From: Streptomyces monomycini
GTDB lineage: Bacteria > Actinomycetota > Actinomycetes > Streptomycetales > Streptomycetaceae
Reading direction: 5' to 3'
Assembly: GCF_022271435.1 (NCBI RefSeq)
Contig: NZ_JAFIQY010000001.1
Span: forward strand, 372,001 to 436,000
Length of the DNA: 64,000 bases
Part shown: in pieces, positions 27,487 through 36,390 of the stretch
How positions within the stretch are numbered: position 1 is the first letter of the stretch
How the letters are laid out: every line of letters begins with the position of its first letter
The notes under the pieces: generated by a model
What the model was told of the DNA's origin: nothing
Database searches by the model: none
The model's input: the letters and a program-made list of their open reading frames with translations, nothing else
Made by a program: the position numbers and the translations under genes

Positions 27487-27932
27487 ATGACCGACAGTTG
27501 TCGCAGCACCTCCGCCGCCGAGTCGAGCGCGGCCGCGTCGTAGTCGGCGAGGGCGGTGTCCAGGGCCTGTTGCAGGAGCGCCTGGCGTTCGTCGTGGCGT
27601 TCTCGGCCTTTGGCTGTGAGGGTGACGGCGACGGCCTTGCGGCCCGGGACCTGTTCGCGGGTGACGTAGCCGGCCGCGACAAGGCCGTTGACCAGTTGAG
27701 TGGCGCCGGGGGGCGTGGTCTCCGTCGCGGCGGCCAGTTCGCGGATGGAGAGAGGGCCGTTCTGGGCGAGCACCCGTAGGGCGCGTGCGTGGGTGAGGGA
27801 GAGTGCGCCCGGCGTGCGGGTGGCGCGGCCCCGCAGTCGGGCGTCGGCTGCGCTGAGGCTGTAGGCGGCCCGGGCCAGCTCGTCCAGGGCGAGCTTGCGC
27901 TCGGAGTCGGTCTGCGGGTGACGAGGGGGCAT
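27471..27932 (-). CDS. MarR-family transcriptional regulator
   Basis: A 153-residue winged-helix protein: LSLTHARALRVLAQNGPLSIRELAAATETTPPGATQLVNGLVAAGY is the MarR DNA-binding core, followed by the wing (VTREQVPGRKAVAVTLT) and a C-terminal dimerisation helix. Its 3' end overlaps the radical SAM gene's 3' end by 16 bases, convergent. It is divergent from an alpha/beta hydrolase gene, and two palindromes between them are the probable operator. Confidence 0.9.
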   Translation of the reverse strand: MPPRHPQTDSERKLALDELARAAYSLSAADARLRGRATRTPGALSLTHARALRVLAQNGPLSIRELAAATETTPPGATQLVNGLVAAGYVTREQVPGRKAVAVTLTAKGRERHDERQALLQQALDTALADYDAAALDSAAEVLRQLSVIYDRL

Positions 27933-27979
27933 GCGGCGTCTCTCTCCGGGCGAGGCTGCGGTTGACAGACATCTTAGGG

Positions 27980-28012
27980 TAAGTACTTAATGAAAAGAAG
28001 GTAAGTACTTAC
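27980..28012. promoter_or_regulatory. MarR operator: two palindromes 22 bases apart
   Basis: TAAGTACTTA (27980-27989) and GTAAGTACTTAC (28001-28012), both perfect palindromes, with centres 22 bases (two helical turns) apart in a notably AT-rich patch of the 119-base divergent spacer. This arrangement fits two MarR dimers on one DNA face, controlling both the regulator and the hydrolase. Confidence 0.8.
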
Positions 28013-28051
28013 TTTGATGTCTCGCGTTGCCGCCACAGAGGAGGACGTCCC

Positions 28052-29308
28052 ATGACCGCACGCTCCACCGGCCAGAGCTGGAGCCTGGACATCGCGCTGG
28101 CACAGGGCGGTTTCGACGCCCTGCACCCCGAGGCCAAGGGCACCATGGAGCAGCTCGGCCACGACCCCGCCGACTTCGACAAGGTCTTCGCGCTCGTCAA
28201 GAGCGGAGCCATGCTCCCCAAGGCCTGGGCGACCGTCGCCGGCCAGGCCGAGCGGCGCGCCGCCCACCACGAGCGGGAGGGCTTCGCGCGTACCGCCGCC
28301 GATCTCTACCTGCGTGCCGCGGTGATGTGGGGCCGCGCCCAGTACTCCGTCTTCGACGCGGACGACCCCCGCAAGGCAGCCTTCCGCGCACACACCGACC
28401 ACTGCGTCGCCCGCCTCGGCAGCCTGCGCGGGGACCGGGTGCGCCGCGTGGTGCTGGACTTCGAGGGGCAGCACCTCTACGCACTGCTGCACCTGCCGGC
28501 CGGGCCGGTGCGCGACGCCCCCGCGGTGATCCTCGGGCCAGGCATGGACATGATCAAGGAGGACTACCTCCAGGCCGCGGAGCGCCACTACACGTCCCAC
28601 GGCATCGTGGCCCTGTCCATCGAAGGCCCCGGCCAGGGAGAGACCCGCGCCAACGGCCTCACGGTCGACCTGACCAACTACGAGCGGGCCATCAGCCGCT
28701 GCATCGACCACCTCGCCGCCCTGCCGGAGGTCGACGCCCGGCGCATCGGCATGTTCGGCATCAGCATGAGCGGCTACTGGGGCCTGCGGGCGGCCGCGGC
28801 CGACCCGCGCCTGGCCGCGCTGGCCGCCTTCGAGGCCGTCACCGGCGACTTCGACACCATCTTCGGCCGGGCCCAGCCCACCTTCAAGCACAACTACATG
28901 TACATGTCCGGCTTCAGCGACGAGGAGCGCTTCGACCGGGAACTCGCCGCGCTGATGCCGCTGGGCGACCTCGTCACCCGCCTCACCCGGCCGGTACTGC
29001 TCGGCATCGGCGAGTTCGACGAACTGACGCCGCTGGAGCAGGCGTTGGCCACCTATGAGCGCATCCGGGCCCCCAAGGAGATGCGCGTCTACGAGAACGA
29101 GTTCCACCCCTTGGGCGGGGTCGCCGCCGAGATCTTCGGCTTCGGCGCCGAGTGGGTCGAACGCGCCTTGAACGGAGCGCTGCGGGAGCCCGGCCGGGAC
29201 GTACGGCACTACGTACGCCGCGACGGCACCACGGCCGACGGCACCGCCGACCCCGACTGGTGGCTCGGCGCCGCCCCGGCCGCACTCGACAGGGCCCGCC
29301 GGTCCTAG
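28052..29308 (+). CDS. Alpha/beta hydrolase (FrsA/DUF1100-like)
   Basis: A 418-residue cytoplasmic hydrolase. The nucleophile elbow is MFGISMSGYWGLR, with oxyanion region LGPGMDMIKEDY, acid residue in GIGEFDELTPL and terminal His in NEFHPLGGV. An N-terminal ~140-residue helical cap precedes the catalytic domain, as in FrsA-like and 2,6-dihydroxypseudooxynicotine hydrolase-type C-C hydrolases. GAGGAGG precedes the ATG. Control by the divergent MarR gene suggests induction by an aromatic or phenolic compound; substrate unknown. Confidence 0.82.
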   Translation: MTARSTGQSWSLDIALAQGGFDALHPEAKGTMEQLGHDPADFDKVFALVKSGAMLPKAWATVAGQAERRAAHHEREGFARTAADLYLRAAVMWGRAQYSVFDADDPRKAAFRAHTDHCVARLGSLRGDRVRRVVLDFEGQHLYALLHLPAGPVRDAPAVILGPGMDMIKEDYLQAAERHYTSHGIVALSIEGPGQGETRANGLTVDLTNYERAISRCIDHLAALPEVDARRIGMFGISMSGYWGLRAAAADPRLAALAAFEAVTGDFDTIFGRAQPTFKHNYMYMSGFSDEERFDRELAALMPLGDLVTRLTRPVLLGIGEFDELTPLEQALATYERIRAPKEMRVYENEFHPLGGVAAEIFGFGAEWVERALNGALREPGRDVRHYVRRDGTTADGTADPDWWLGAAPAALDRARRS

Positions 29309-29410
29309 ACCAGCACGTTCAGGGATCGGGTCGCACGTGTGACGGGTGCGGCCCGACGCCTGAACGTGCCCAGCCGCACACCACACCACTCACGCCCCCT
29401 CGGAAGCACC

Positions 29411-30312
29411 ATGACACCGCCCACCGCGACCTTCCAGCTCGGCGCCACTCCCCCGGACACCCACACGCACTCCCACCGGCGCGGCGGAGACGCCGCCACG
29501 ATCGCCGCGCCGGCCTTCGCCTGCGTGTGCGTCGCCGTCATCCAGTCACTCCTGCTGCCGATCGTGGCCCAGCTGCCGCACCTGCTCAGCACCTCGGCAC
29601 GGGACGCGGCCTGGGCCACCACGGTCACCCTCCTGGCGGCGGCCGTGTCGACCCCGGTCACCGGCCGTCTGGGAGACCTGTACGGCAAGCGCCGCCTGCT
29701 GATGGCCTGCCTGACCTTCATGGTCGCGGGTTCCGCGCTGGCCGCGGTCACGTCCGGCCTGGTACCGATGATCGTCGCCCGCGCTCTGCAAGGCATGGCC
29801 ATCGGGGCCGTCCCGCTGGGCATCGGCAATGCGGGACGCGCTGCCCGCCCACCGGCTGCCGACCGCGACCGGGCTGATGAGTTCCTCGGTCGGCATCGGC
29901 GGCGCCCTCTGCCTGCCGGGAGCGGCCTTCCTCGCCCAGCACGCCGACTGGCACCTCCTGTTCGTGGTCACCGCCCTGCTCGGTGCCGTCTCCGGTCTCC
30001 TGGTCATGACGGTGGTGCCGCGCACCCCCGCCGACGCCGACGGCCGGTTCGACTGCGCCGGTGCGCTCGTCCTGTCGGTGGCCCTGGTGTGTCTTCTGCT
30101 GGCCGTCATCAACGGCAGCGCCTATGGCTGGACCGGTGCCGCCACCGTCGGTCTGTTGCTGGGCGCGGCCGTACTGCTGGCCGGGGTCGGCGTCCTGGAG
30201 ATGTGCGGCCAGGCCCCCTCGTCGACCTGCGCGCCGGTGCGCGCCGGCTGGTGATGCCGGCCAACTCCGCCGCGGTCGGCGTCGGGGTGGCCTACTACGC
30301 GCTGTCTCGCCC
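29411..30312 (+). pseudogene. MFS transporter broken by two frameshifts and truncated
   Basis: Starts as a normal MFS gene (MTPPTATFQL..., VTGRLGDLYGKRRLLM loop motif) in one frame to about 29825. It continues in another frame from MRDALPAHRLPTATGLMSSS through ALVCLLLAVINGSAYGW, then near 30215 returns to the first frame (PLVDLRAGARRLVMPANSAA, AYYALS). Only about eight of the expected 12-14 helices remain before unrelated sequence. At least two indels plus a 3' deletion are needed to explain this. It follows the hydrolase gene by about 100 bases, so it may once have been a co-regulated exporter. Confidence 0.75.
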
Positions 30313-30569
30313 CCTTCCTCACGGCCAGGAAGCGATAGCGCGTCTCCCTTTGGCCGGACGCACAAAACATGTGCGCAATCTCTGTACGGACGTCGCATGC
30401 ACCCGGTCAGGACAGCGGTAACGCTGTCCGCACGCACATTCCAGCGAGTTTCGGCGCGTTCCAGTGAGTTTCAACGAGTTCCCACGCTGTGCAGCGAGCG
30501 AGCGACACACGGGGTGGAACCGACCGGGCGCTGCACGCATCTGTCGTACCGAAGGAGACCTCGAACGTT

Positions 30570-31682
30570 ATGCGATACGGGACCAGCGCCGTGGCTTTGG
30601 CATTCACCGCCTCTCTGATCACAGCGGCGCCTGCCGCGTCGGCCGCGGCACCTCGGTGCGACACCCGGCCCGTCCAGACCGCGCTACAAGCACTGAAGCA
30701 TGTCGGCGCCTCGGGAATCAGCGTCACGGTGAAAAGCCCTCGCTGCGGCACATGGCACGGCGGTGTCGGCCTCGCCGACCTCAGGACGGGCCGTGCGGCC
30801 GTCGGCAAGGAGCACGGCCGTATCGCCAGCAACACCAAGACCTGGACGGCCACGGTCGTGCTCCAGCTCGTCGGTGAGGGCAAGCTGAAGCTGGACGACA
30901 CCGTGGACCGGTATCTGCCCGGCCTCGTCCGCACCGAGCACTACGACGGGCGCAAGATCACGATCCGGCAGTTGTTGCAGCACACCAGCGGCCTGCCCGA
31001 CTACCTGGACGCGTGGGACGACCTGGAGGCGCACCGCTGGGAGCACATGGAGCCCCTGGAGACGGTCGAGCAGGCGCTGACGCTGCCCCCGCCCGACGAC
31101 CGGACGCCCGGCGGCTTCGCCTACTCCAACACCAATTACAACCTGGTCGGCCTGATCGTCCAGGAGATCACCGGCCGCGACATCGGCACCGAGATCGAAC
31201 AGCGGCTCATCGAACCGCTCGGGCTGCGGCACACTTTCTGGCCCGGCGACCGGACCACGCTGCCCAAGCCGGACATGCGCGGTTATGTGGACCGGGACGG
31301 GAAACCGGTGGACCGGACGGAATGGAACACCTCCGGGGCCGACGCTTCGGGTGCGCTGGTCTCCACCAGCGCCGACGCGACCACGTTCTGGACCGCGCTG
31401 CTGTCCGGAAAGCTGCTGGCCCCGGCCCAGCTCGCCGAGATGAAGAAGACCGTCGCGGACGCCTTCCCGAGTGAGCGGTACGGCCTGGGAGTCGAGCGCT
31501 ATGAAACCGTCCCGGGTTTTGTCACCTGGGGGCACAGCGGCCATATGGAGTCCGGCCACAAATTCCGTAACGCCGTCACCGACGACGGCCGGCGGGCCGT
31601 GACCCTGCTGATCGGCTCGGAGTCGTTCGACTCGGACAAGGTGGACGCGATCATCGGCAAGCTCATCCACGATCTTCGCTGA
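30570..31682 (+). CDS. Secreted serine hydrolase (class C beta-lactamase/D-alanyl-D-alanine carboxypeptidase-like)
   Basis: A 370-residue exported protein. Sec signal peptide at residues 1-26 (ALAFTASLITAAPAASA). Catalytic motifs: S-x-x-K in RIASNTKTWTA, Y-x-N in GGFAYSNTNYNL, and H-S-G in WGHSGHMESGHK. This is the penicillin-recognising fold acting on D-Ala-D-Ala peptides, beta-lactams or esters outside the cell. The ATG at 30570 has GAAGGAGA upstream. It stands alone between the broken MFS gene and a convergent PucR-type gene. Confidence 0.88.
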   Translation: MRYGTSAVALAFTASLITAAPAASAAAPRCDTRPVQTALQALKHVGASGISVTVKSPRCGTWHGGVGLADLRTGRAAVGKEHGRIASNTKTWTATVVLQLVGEGKLKLDDTVDRYLPGLVRTEHYDGRKITIRQLLQHTSGLPDYLDAWDDLEAHRWEHMEPLETVEQALTLPPPDDRTPGGFAYSNTNYNLVGLIVQEITGRDIGTEIEQRLIEPLGLRHTFWPGDRTTLPKPDMRGYVDRDGKPVDRTEWNTSGADASGALVSTSADATTFWTALLSGKLLAPAQLAEMKKTVADAFPSERYGLGVERYETVPGFVTWGHSGHMESGHKFRNAVTDDGRRAVTLLIGSESFDSDKVDAIIGKLIHDLR

Positions 31683-31744
31683 CCGGGCCGACGCGCGCGT
31701 GGCAGGTGGGCGGCACCGTGGTGCCGCCACGTGGCCCGGGGCCG

Positions 31745-33433
31745 TCACTCTCCGGCTCCGGTTCCTGTTCCTGTTCCTGTTCCGGTTCCTGTTCCGGTTC
31801 CTGTTCCGGTTCCTGTTCCGGTTCCTGTTCCTGTTCCGGTTCCTGTTCCGGCAGCACCGCCGAGCCCTGCCAGCACCCGCAACTGCAGCCACAGGACCAG
31901 CCGTTCGTCGGGATCCCCGAAATCGACCCCGAGGTGCCGGCCGGCCTGCTTCAGGCGGTAGCGGCAGGTGTTGGGGTGGACCGAGAGCAGCTTCGCCGCG
32001 CCCGCCACGTCGCAGCCCGCGTCGAACCAGGACACCAGGGTCCGGGCGTAGTCGGTGCCGTGCTCGGCGTCCGCCGCGAGCACCCGCTCCCAGGCACCCG
32101 TCCGCAACCCCCGCTGCCTGCGCATGACTTCGGAGAGCCGCAGCAGCGTCACCCGGGGGCGCACCTCGTCGACCGTGGCCACCGGCAGGTCGTCGTGCAA
32201 CAGCCGCAGGACCAGGTCCGCGTCCGCACGCGAGTCCGCCACCTCACCGAGATCCTGTGCCACCTCGCCGAGCGCCGCCCGTACCGGAACCCGCAGCGAC
32301 CGTCCGGCCCGGCGCACGATGTCCTCCGCCAGCTGCCGGTGCCGCTGGTGGGCGGCCTTCTGCTCCTGCGGCGCTCGTGCTCCGGCGCTCTCCTTGGGCA
32401 CCGGCAGCAACGCGTACACCACCCCGTCCAGGAGTACACACGCGTGCCGCCCGTAGCGCGCCTCGCACTGCAGGCGTACGACGTCCAGCAGCCTGAGCGA
32501 CGTCCGTTCGGCGTCGGGCACGCTCGCCGCGAAGTCCAGTACGAACGCGGCCACGCGCACCGTGTCCCACCCCAGGCGGTGTGCTGCCGTCGAGGCGTCC
32601 GCCGAGCCGTCCAGCAGCCGGCGCAGCAGGTCGGTGTTCTGGTGGCGGGCCAGTTCCTGCGCCGCGCGGGCACGCAGCAGGAGCAGCGCCGCCGTGGACG
32701 CGCCCTGGACCAGGGTCTCCTCGGCGTCCGGGGTGAGGGTGCCGCCGTCGATCACCCAGATCGAGCCGAGGGTCTCGCCGCTGGCCCGCACCGCGACGGC
32801 CAGCCGCGGCAGGTCGCACGGCGTGAGCGAGGGCAGCCGTACCGGCCCGTCCGCGGCGAACACCTTCCTGACCTGCTCGGAGTTGTCCACGCTGCCCGGG
32901 ACCTGAAGGCCGAGGATGCCCTGGCGGCGGTCCTCGTCGACCGGTTGTCCCGGCACGGTGGAGTAGGCCAGGATCCGCTGGCGCGGGTCCTCCACGGCCG
33001 TCGCTCCGCCGGTCGCCGCCGCGATCGCGTCGGCCAGCGCGAACAGGTCCCCCAGCCCGGCGGCGCCGGGGGCGGACCGGGCGCCGATCGCCGACGCCAC
33101 CATCAGGTGCACATGGTGCCAGGCCGCGTCCTCGTCGACGGCGAGCAGCGCCATGCCGTGCGTCTCGGCCTCGGCGACCGGCGGCCCGACCGTGCCCCGC
33201 ACCACGACGGCGGCCATTCCGGCCTCCGCCGCGGCCCGCATCAGCGGCCCGGCCGCGGCTGCCCGTACGCCGACCGCGAGCAGCAGGGCGCCGGGCGCGT
33301 GGGGCAGCGGGGTGTGCGCGTCGTACAGCAGTGCCTCGGTGACCGGGACGGCGAATCCGGCCGGAGCGGTGTGCAGTCGCAGGGGCGGGCTGCCGACGAT
33401 GTCGATCAGGTCGCCGAGCGTGCAGGCGTCCAT
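31745..33433 (-). CDS. PucR/CdaR-type regulator with repetitive Gly-Thr tail
   Basis: A 562-residue protein. N-terminal PucR-type sensory domain (about 1-130; TLGDLIDIVGSPPLRLHTAP), central GGDEF-like/CdaR region (about 280-440), and a C-terminal PucR helix-turn-helix (about 470-525; TLVSWFDAGCDVAGAAKLLS, VHPNTCRYRLKQ). These regulators usually control purine, amino acid or sugar-acid catabolism. After the normal end (LWLQLRVLAGLGGAAG) a run of about 16 Gly-Thr dipeptides follows, encoded by a hexanucleotide repeat, ending AGE. A 20-base perfect palindrome lies about 97 bases upstream. Effector and targets unknown. Confidence 0.88.
   Translation of the reverse strand: MDACTLGDLIDIVGSPPLRLHTAPAGFAVPVTEALLYDAHTPLPHAPGALLLAVGVRAAAAGPLMRAAAEAGMAAVVVRGTVGPPVAEAETHGMALLAVDEDAAWHHVHLMVASAIGARSAPGAAGLGDLFALADAIAAATGGATAVEDPRQRILAYSTVPGQPVDEDRRQGILGLQVPGSVDNSEQVRKVFAADGPVRLPSLTPCDLPRLAVAVRASGETLGSIWVIDGGTLTPDAEETLVQGASTAALLLLRARAAQELARHQNTDLLRRLLDGSADASTAAHRLGWDTVRVAAFVLDFAASVPDAERTSLRLLDVVRLQCEARYGRHACVLLDGVVYALLPVPKESAGARAPQEQKAAHQRHRQLAEDIVRRAGRSLRVPVRAALGEVAQDLGEVADSRADADLVLRLLHDDLPVATVDEVRPRVTLLRLSEVMRRQRGLRTGAWERVLAADAEHGTDYARTLVSWFDAGCDVAGAAKLLSVHPNTCRYRLKQAGRHLGVDFGDPDERLVLWLQLRVLAGLGGAAGTGTGTGTGTGTGTGTGTGTGTGTGTGTGTGAGE
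31759..31852. repeat. Tandem hexanucleotide repeat (GGTTCC/TGTTCC), about 15.5 copies
   Basis: Mixed GGTTCC and TGTTCC units, mostly alternating as a 12-base unit. It encodes the Gly-Thr C-terminal tail of the PucR-type regulator on the minus strand. Copy-number change in units of six would keep the frame and only alter tail length. Confidence 0.92.
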
Positions 33434-33529
33434 AGGTGCTCCTCACCGCATCGTCCCGGATCCGACCAGGCAGTTGCCCGGTCAGCCCAGGTTGCTTCCT
33501 GGACGCGCCCGGTTGACTGGCCGATCCCC

Positions 33530-33549
33530 ACAGGAACGTACGTTCCTGT
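33530..33549. promoter_or_regulatory. Perfect 20-base palindrome upstream of the PucR-type gene
   Basis: ACAGGAACGTACGTTCCTGT is a perfect palindrome, 97 bases upstream of the GTG/ATG at 33433, in the spacer to the NmrA-type gene's 3' end. Likely an autoregulatory operator of the PucR-type protein. Confidence 0.65.
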
Positions 33550-33590
33550 TGTCCGTTTCCACAAACCGGCGAGCCGCGGCAGGGGCGCGT

Positions 33591-34517
33591 TCAGCCGCCT
33601 TCGGTGGTCCGGGGAGCCGTGCGGAACCGGGGAGCGCATGCGTCCGCGACGAACTGTTCGACGGAGGTGGGGGTGGAGGTGCGGGCGGTACGCGGCTGCT
33701 GCATCCGTATGCGCCGGGAGTTGATGGCTTCGCCTGCCTCGGTCATCATGTCCGCCACGCCGGCGGAAACGCCCGCGTCGCGGAGTCCCGCGTGGAAGTC
33801 GGCGAGGCTGATCCGCTCATAGGCGAGGTCGTCCACCCCCACAGCTTCGGCGATCACGCGCACGGCTTCCCGCATGCTCACGTCGCGTTCGCCCTGGAGC
33901 TCCAGGATCTCCGTACCGCGCCAGGCCCCGGTGGCCAGGAGTTCCCCGGCTCGCGAGCCGACATCGCGCGTGGACACGAAGGGCAGGGGAATGCCCGGAT
34001 CGAAGGGGGCGCTGATGCGATGGTGGGTTTGGGCGGTGCCGATGTGGTCCAGCAGGTTCTCCATGAAGTAGCCCGCCCGCAGCCACAGTGTGTCGACTCC
34101 GGGGACGGCCGAGAGGCGCTGCTCGAAGCGGTGGAGCCCGCTGACCGGTCCGGTGCCGACGGCGTGCTGGGCTCCCCAGCTGCTGAGTCCGACGACGCGG
34201 GTCGCACCGGACCCGGCGACCGCCTCGGTCAGGGAAGCCGCCACCCGGTCCTGAAAGGCGCCGAAGTCGGGGTGGTCGGGGAGGTAGTTGGGCTGGATCA
34301 CCGCGTAGATCCCGTCCGCGCCCCGGAAGGCGTCCGTCAGCGCGCCGGGGTCGGCCGGGTCGGCCTCGCACACCTCGGCGCCCCGCGCGGCAAGGCCGGC
34401 GAGCCGCCGGGCCGAACGGCCGACAGCCCGTACGGGGTGCCCGGCGGCGAGAAGGTGTTCGGCGGCGGCCCGTCCGGTGCGGCCACTGGCGCCGGTGATG
34501 ACGAACATCGAGGTCAC
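33591..34517 (-). CDS. NmrA/NAD(P)-binding atypical short-chain reductase
   Basis: A 308-residue Rossmann protein: MFVITGASGRTGRAAAEHLL (GASGRTG dinucleotide motif) at the N-terminus, then IYAVIQPNYLPDHPDFGAFQ and VVGLSSWGAQHAVG, as in the NmrA/QOR2-like family of NAD(P)H-dependent reductases or redox sensors. No Tyr-x3-Lys of classical SDRs is seen. The GTG at 34517 is close behind AAGGAAAAG; ATG at 34508 is an alternative. It is divergent from an XRE-type regulator, which likely controls it. Confidence 0.85.
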   Translation of the reverse strand: MTSMFVITGASGRTGRAAAEHLLAAGHPVRAVGRSARRLAGLAARGAEVCEADPADPGALTDAFRGADGIYAVIQPNYLPDHPDFGAFQDRVAASLTEAVAGSGATRVVGLSSWGAQHAVGTGPVSGLHRFEQRLSAVPGVDTLWLRAGYFMENLLDHIGTAQTHHRISAPFDPGIPLPFVSTRDVGSRAGELLATGAWRGTEILELQGERDVSMREAVRVIAEAVGVDDLAYERISLADFHAGLRDAGVSAGVADMMTEAGEAINSRRIRMQQPRTARTSTPTSVEQFVADACAPRFRTAPRTTEGG

Positions 34518-34650
34518 TCTTTTCCTTGGTGGTTGCCCGGTCCCCGGGCTCTTCGGCAGGCATCCGACACGCTAGGCACCCGGCGATCCGTACGGGTAGG
34601 AGTGCCGCACCCACCCCGGAGCAGCGGCGCCGCGTCCTTACCCTGGTGGG

Positions 34651-35493
34651 ATGGAAGTTTCGACGGGGCACGGCGGAGGCCCACCGCTGGCGGCCTTCCT
34701 GCGCGCCAGACGGGACCGGGTGCGGCCCGAACAGCACCGGCTGGCCGCGGGGGCGCAGCGCCAGGTGCCGGGGCTGCGGCGAGACGAGGTGGCACTCCTG
34801 GCCGGGATCAGCACCGACTACTACGTGCGCCTCGAACAGGGGAGGGAACGCCGGCCGTCCCCCACCGTGGTGGAGGGCCTGGCCAAGGCCTTGCTGCTGG
34901 ACGCCGTGGCGGCGCGCCACCTGCGTGAACTCTCCGACGCTGAGGGCGCCCCGAACGGAAACGGAGAGGCGTCCCCCATGGATACGGAACGCCTTGCGGC
35001 CGTACACCAGTTGCTCGACTCCCTGCCGGTGCCCGCGCTGCTGGTCAACCGATGGCTCGACATCGTGGGCGGCAACCCGCTCGGTGACTGCCTGCACGAG
35101 GGGCTGGAGCCCCGGGACAACTATGCCCGCCTGGTGTTTCTCGCCCCGGGCGCGCCGTCGTTCTTCACCGAGTGGCCCGAGGTCGCCCGCTGCATGGTGG
35201 CGGCCCTGCGCGCCCAGACCGGCGCCGAGACGGCATCGGCGCGTCTGACGCACCTGGTGGAAGAGCTGTCCGCGCACAGCGCCGCCTTCCGCGCCGCCTG
35301 GCGCGAGCACCACCTCCACGAGAAGACGATGGACCGCAAACGGCTTTGGCACCCGAGGGCCGGAACGCTCGCCCTCGACCAGCACGTCCTGGAGCTTCCC
35401 GGGAGCGGCGGCCACCGGATCTGGGCCTTCCACCCGGCGGACGAGGCGACCTCGGCCGCCCTGCTCAGCCTGGCTGGGCCGGCCGGTCGGTGA
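34651..35493 (+). CDS. XRE-family regulator with MmyB-like ligand domain
   Basis: A 280-residue protein: N-terminal helix-turn-helix (about residues 12-80; LRRDEVALLAGISTDYYVRLEQGRE) and C-terminal MmyB-like domain (about 105-275; VPALLVNRWLDIVGGNPLG, YARLVFLAPGAPSFF), the common actinobacterial pair in which the C-terminal domain binds a fatty-acid-like ligand. It is 133 bases from the divergent reductase gene, its likely target. Confidence 0.9.
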   Translation: MEVSTGHGGGPPLAAFLRARRDRVRPEQHRLAAGAQRQVPGLRRDEVALLAGISTDYYVRLEQGRERRPSPTVVEGLAKALLLDAVAARHLRELSDAEGAPNGNGEASPMDTERLAAVHQLLDSLPVPALLVNRWLDIVGGNPLGDCLHEGLEPRDNYARLVFLAPGAPSFFTEWPEVARCMVAALRAQTGAETASARLTHLVEELSAHSAAFRAAWREHHLHEKTMDRKRLWHPRAGTLALDQHVLELPGSGGHRIWAFHPADEATSAALLSLAGPAGR

Positions 35494-35616
35494 GGGTCGG
35501 TCGGTGGCTGGTCGGTGAGGGTCAGCCGGTGACGGTCGGTCGGTGACAGTCAGCCGGTACCCGCCCGGCCACCGGTGCCGGATCAGGAGCGGTGACGGGT
35601 CGGGAGCGGTACCGGA

Positions 35617-36213
35617 TCAGGAGCGGTGCCGGTCCACGATCCCCTCGACGATCGTCATCAGGCGCTCCCCCACCCGGTCGATGCTTCCGTTCTGCGTGCT
35701 GACCTGCGCGCCTTCCAGGACGAAGGTGATCTCGGCCGCGGCCTGCTCGGGATCGGGCAGGCCGGCCTCGGCGCACATGCCGACCAGCCTGCGGGTCTGG
35801 CGGGCCTTGTGCTCCTCGATCACCTGCCGTGCCGGGTCGGACCGGTCGGGCAGTTCGGCGAGGGAGTTGATGAACGGGCAGCCCCGGTGCGAGAGCGCCG
35901 GCAGGCCCTCGGCGATGAAGCGGGCCAGGCCCAGGATCTGCTCCCGGGGGCGGCCGGGGTGTGCGGCCTCGACCCGGTCGAAGGCCGCCTGGTAGTCGGC
36001 GGCGACGATCCGCAGCCACTCCGCGACCAGGGCGTCTTTGGTCTCGAAGTGCCGGTAGATCGCCATCTTGGTGGTCTCGGCCTGCTCGGCGATCGCCTGG
36101 ACGCCCACCCGCCGGATCCCCTCGCGCTGGAACAGCTCTTCCGCCGCGTCGAGGATGCGCTCACGCGGCGGCAGTTTGGCCACTCTGCCCGGCCTTCTGG
36201 TGGTCGCTGCCAT
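35617..36213 (-). CDS. TetR-family repressor
   Basis: A 198-residue regulator with the TetR DNA-binding domain at residues 18-65 (RILDAAEELFQREGIRRVGV, AEQAETTKMAIYRHFETKDAL) and a C-terminal ligand/dimer domain. Start at 36213 (MAATTRRPG). Its 3' side is a low-complexity GGTCGGT-rich stretch with no gene (35494-35616). It is divergent from an amidase gene; the inverted repeat at 36335-36352 is the probable operator. Confidence 0.9.
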   Translation of the reverse strand: MAATTRRPGRVAKLPPRERILDAAEELFQREGIRRVGVQAIAEQAETTKMAIYRHFETKDALVAEWLRIVAADYQAAFDRVEAAHPGRPREQILGLARFIAEGLPALSHRGCPFINSLAELPDRSDPARQVIEEHKARQTRRLVGMCAEAGLPDPEQAAAEITFVLEGAQVSTQNGSIDRVGERLMTIVEGIVDRHRS

Positions 36214-36334
36214 GGCTGCTCCGTGACTCCGGTCGGTCGTGAGGGCGGTGGGGCCCGTGGGCCCTCCGGGCCTGCGGGGCCTGTATGAGCCGTTGGTGAT
36301 CCCACCTCCTGCTACGGTACCAGTCCGACCCACC

Positions 36335-36352
36335 CGATACCGTTGGGTATCG
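36335..36352. promoter_or_regulatory. Probable TetR operator
   Basis: CGATACC-GTTG-GGTATCG is a perfect 7-base inverted repeat. A further half-site, CGGTATC, lies at about 36365. It sits 39 bases upstream of the amidase start and about 120 upstream of tetR, overlapping where an amidase promoter should be. Confidence 0.7.
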
Positions 36353-36390
36353 TTCGACACTAGACGGTATCTTTCCTTCCGCTGGGAGTG

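Noticed and set aside
35494..35616. Possible repeat array of GGTCGGT units after the XRE gene
   Set aside because: Irregular, short and without constant unit length; treated as low-complexity spacer.
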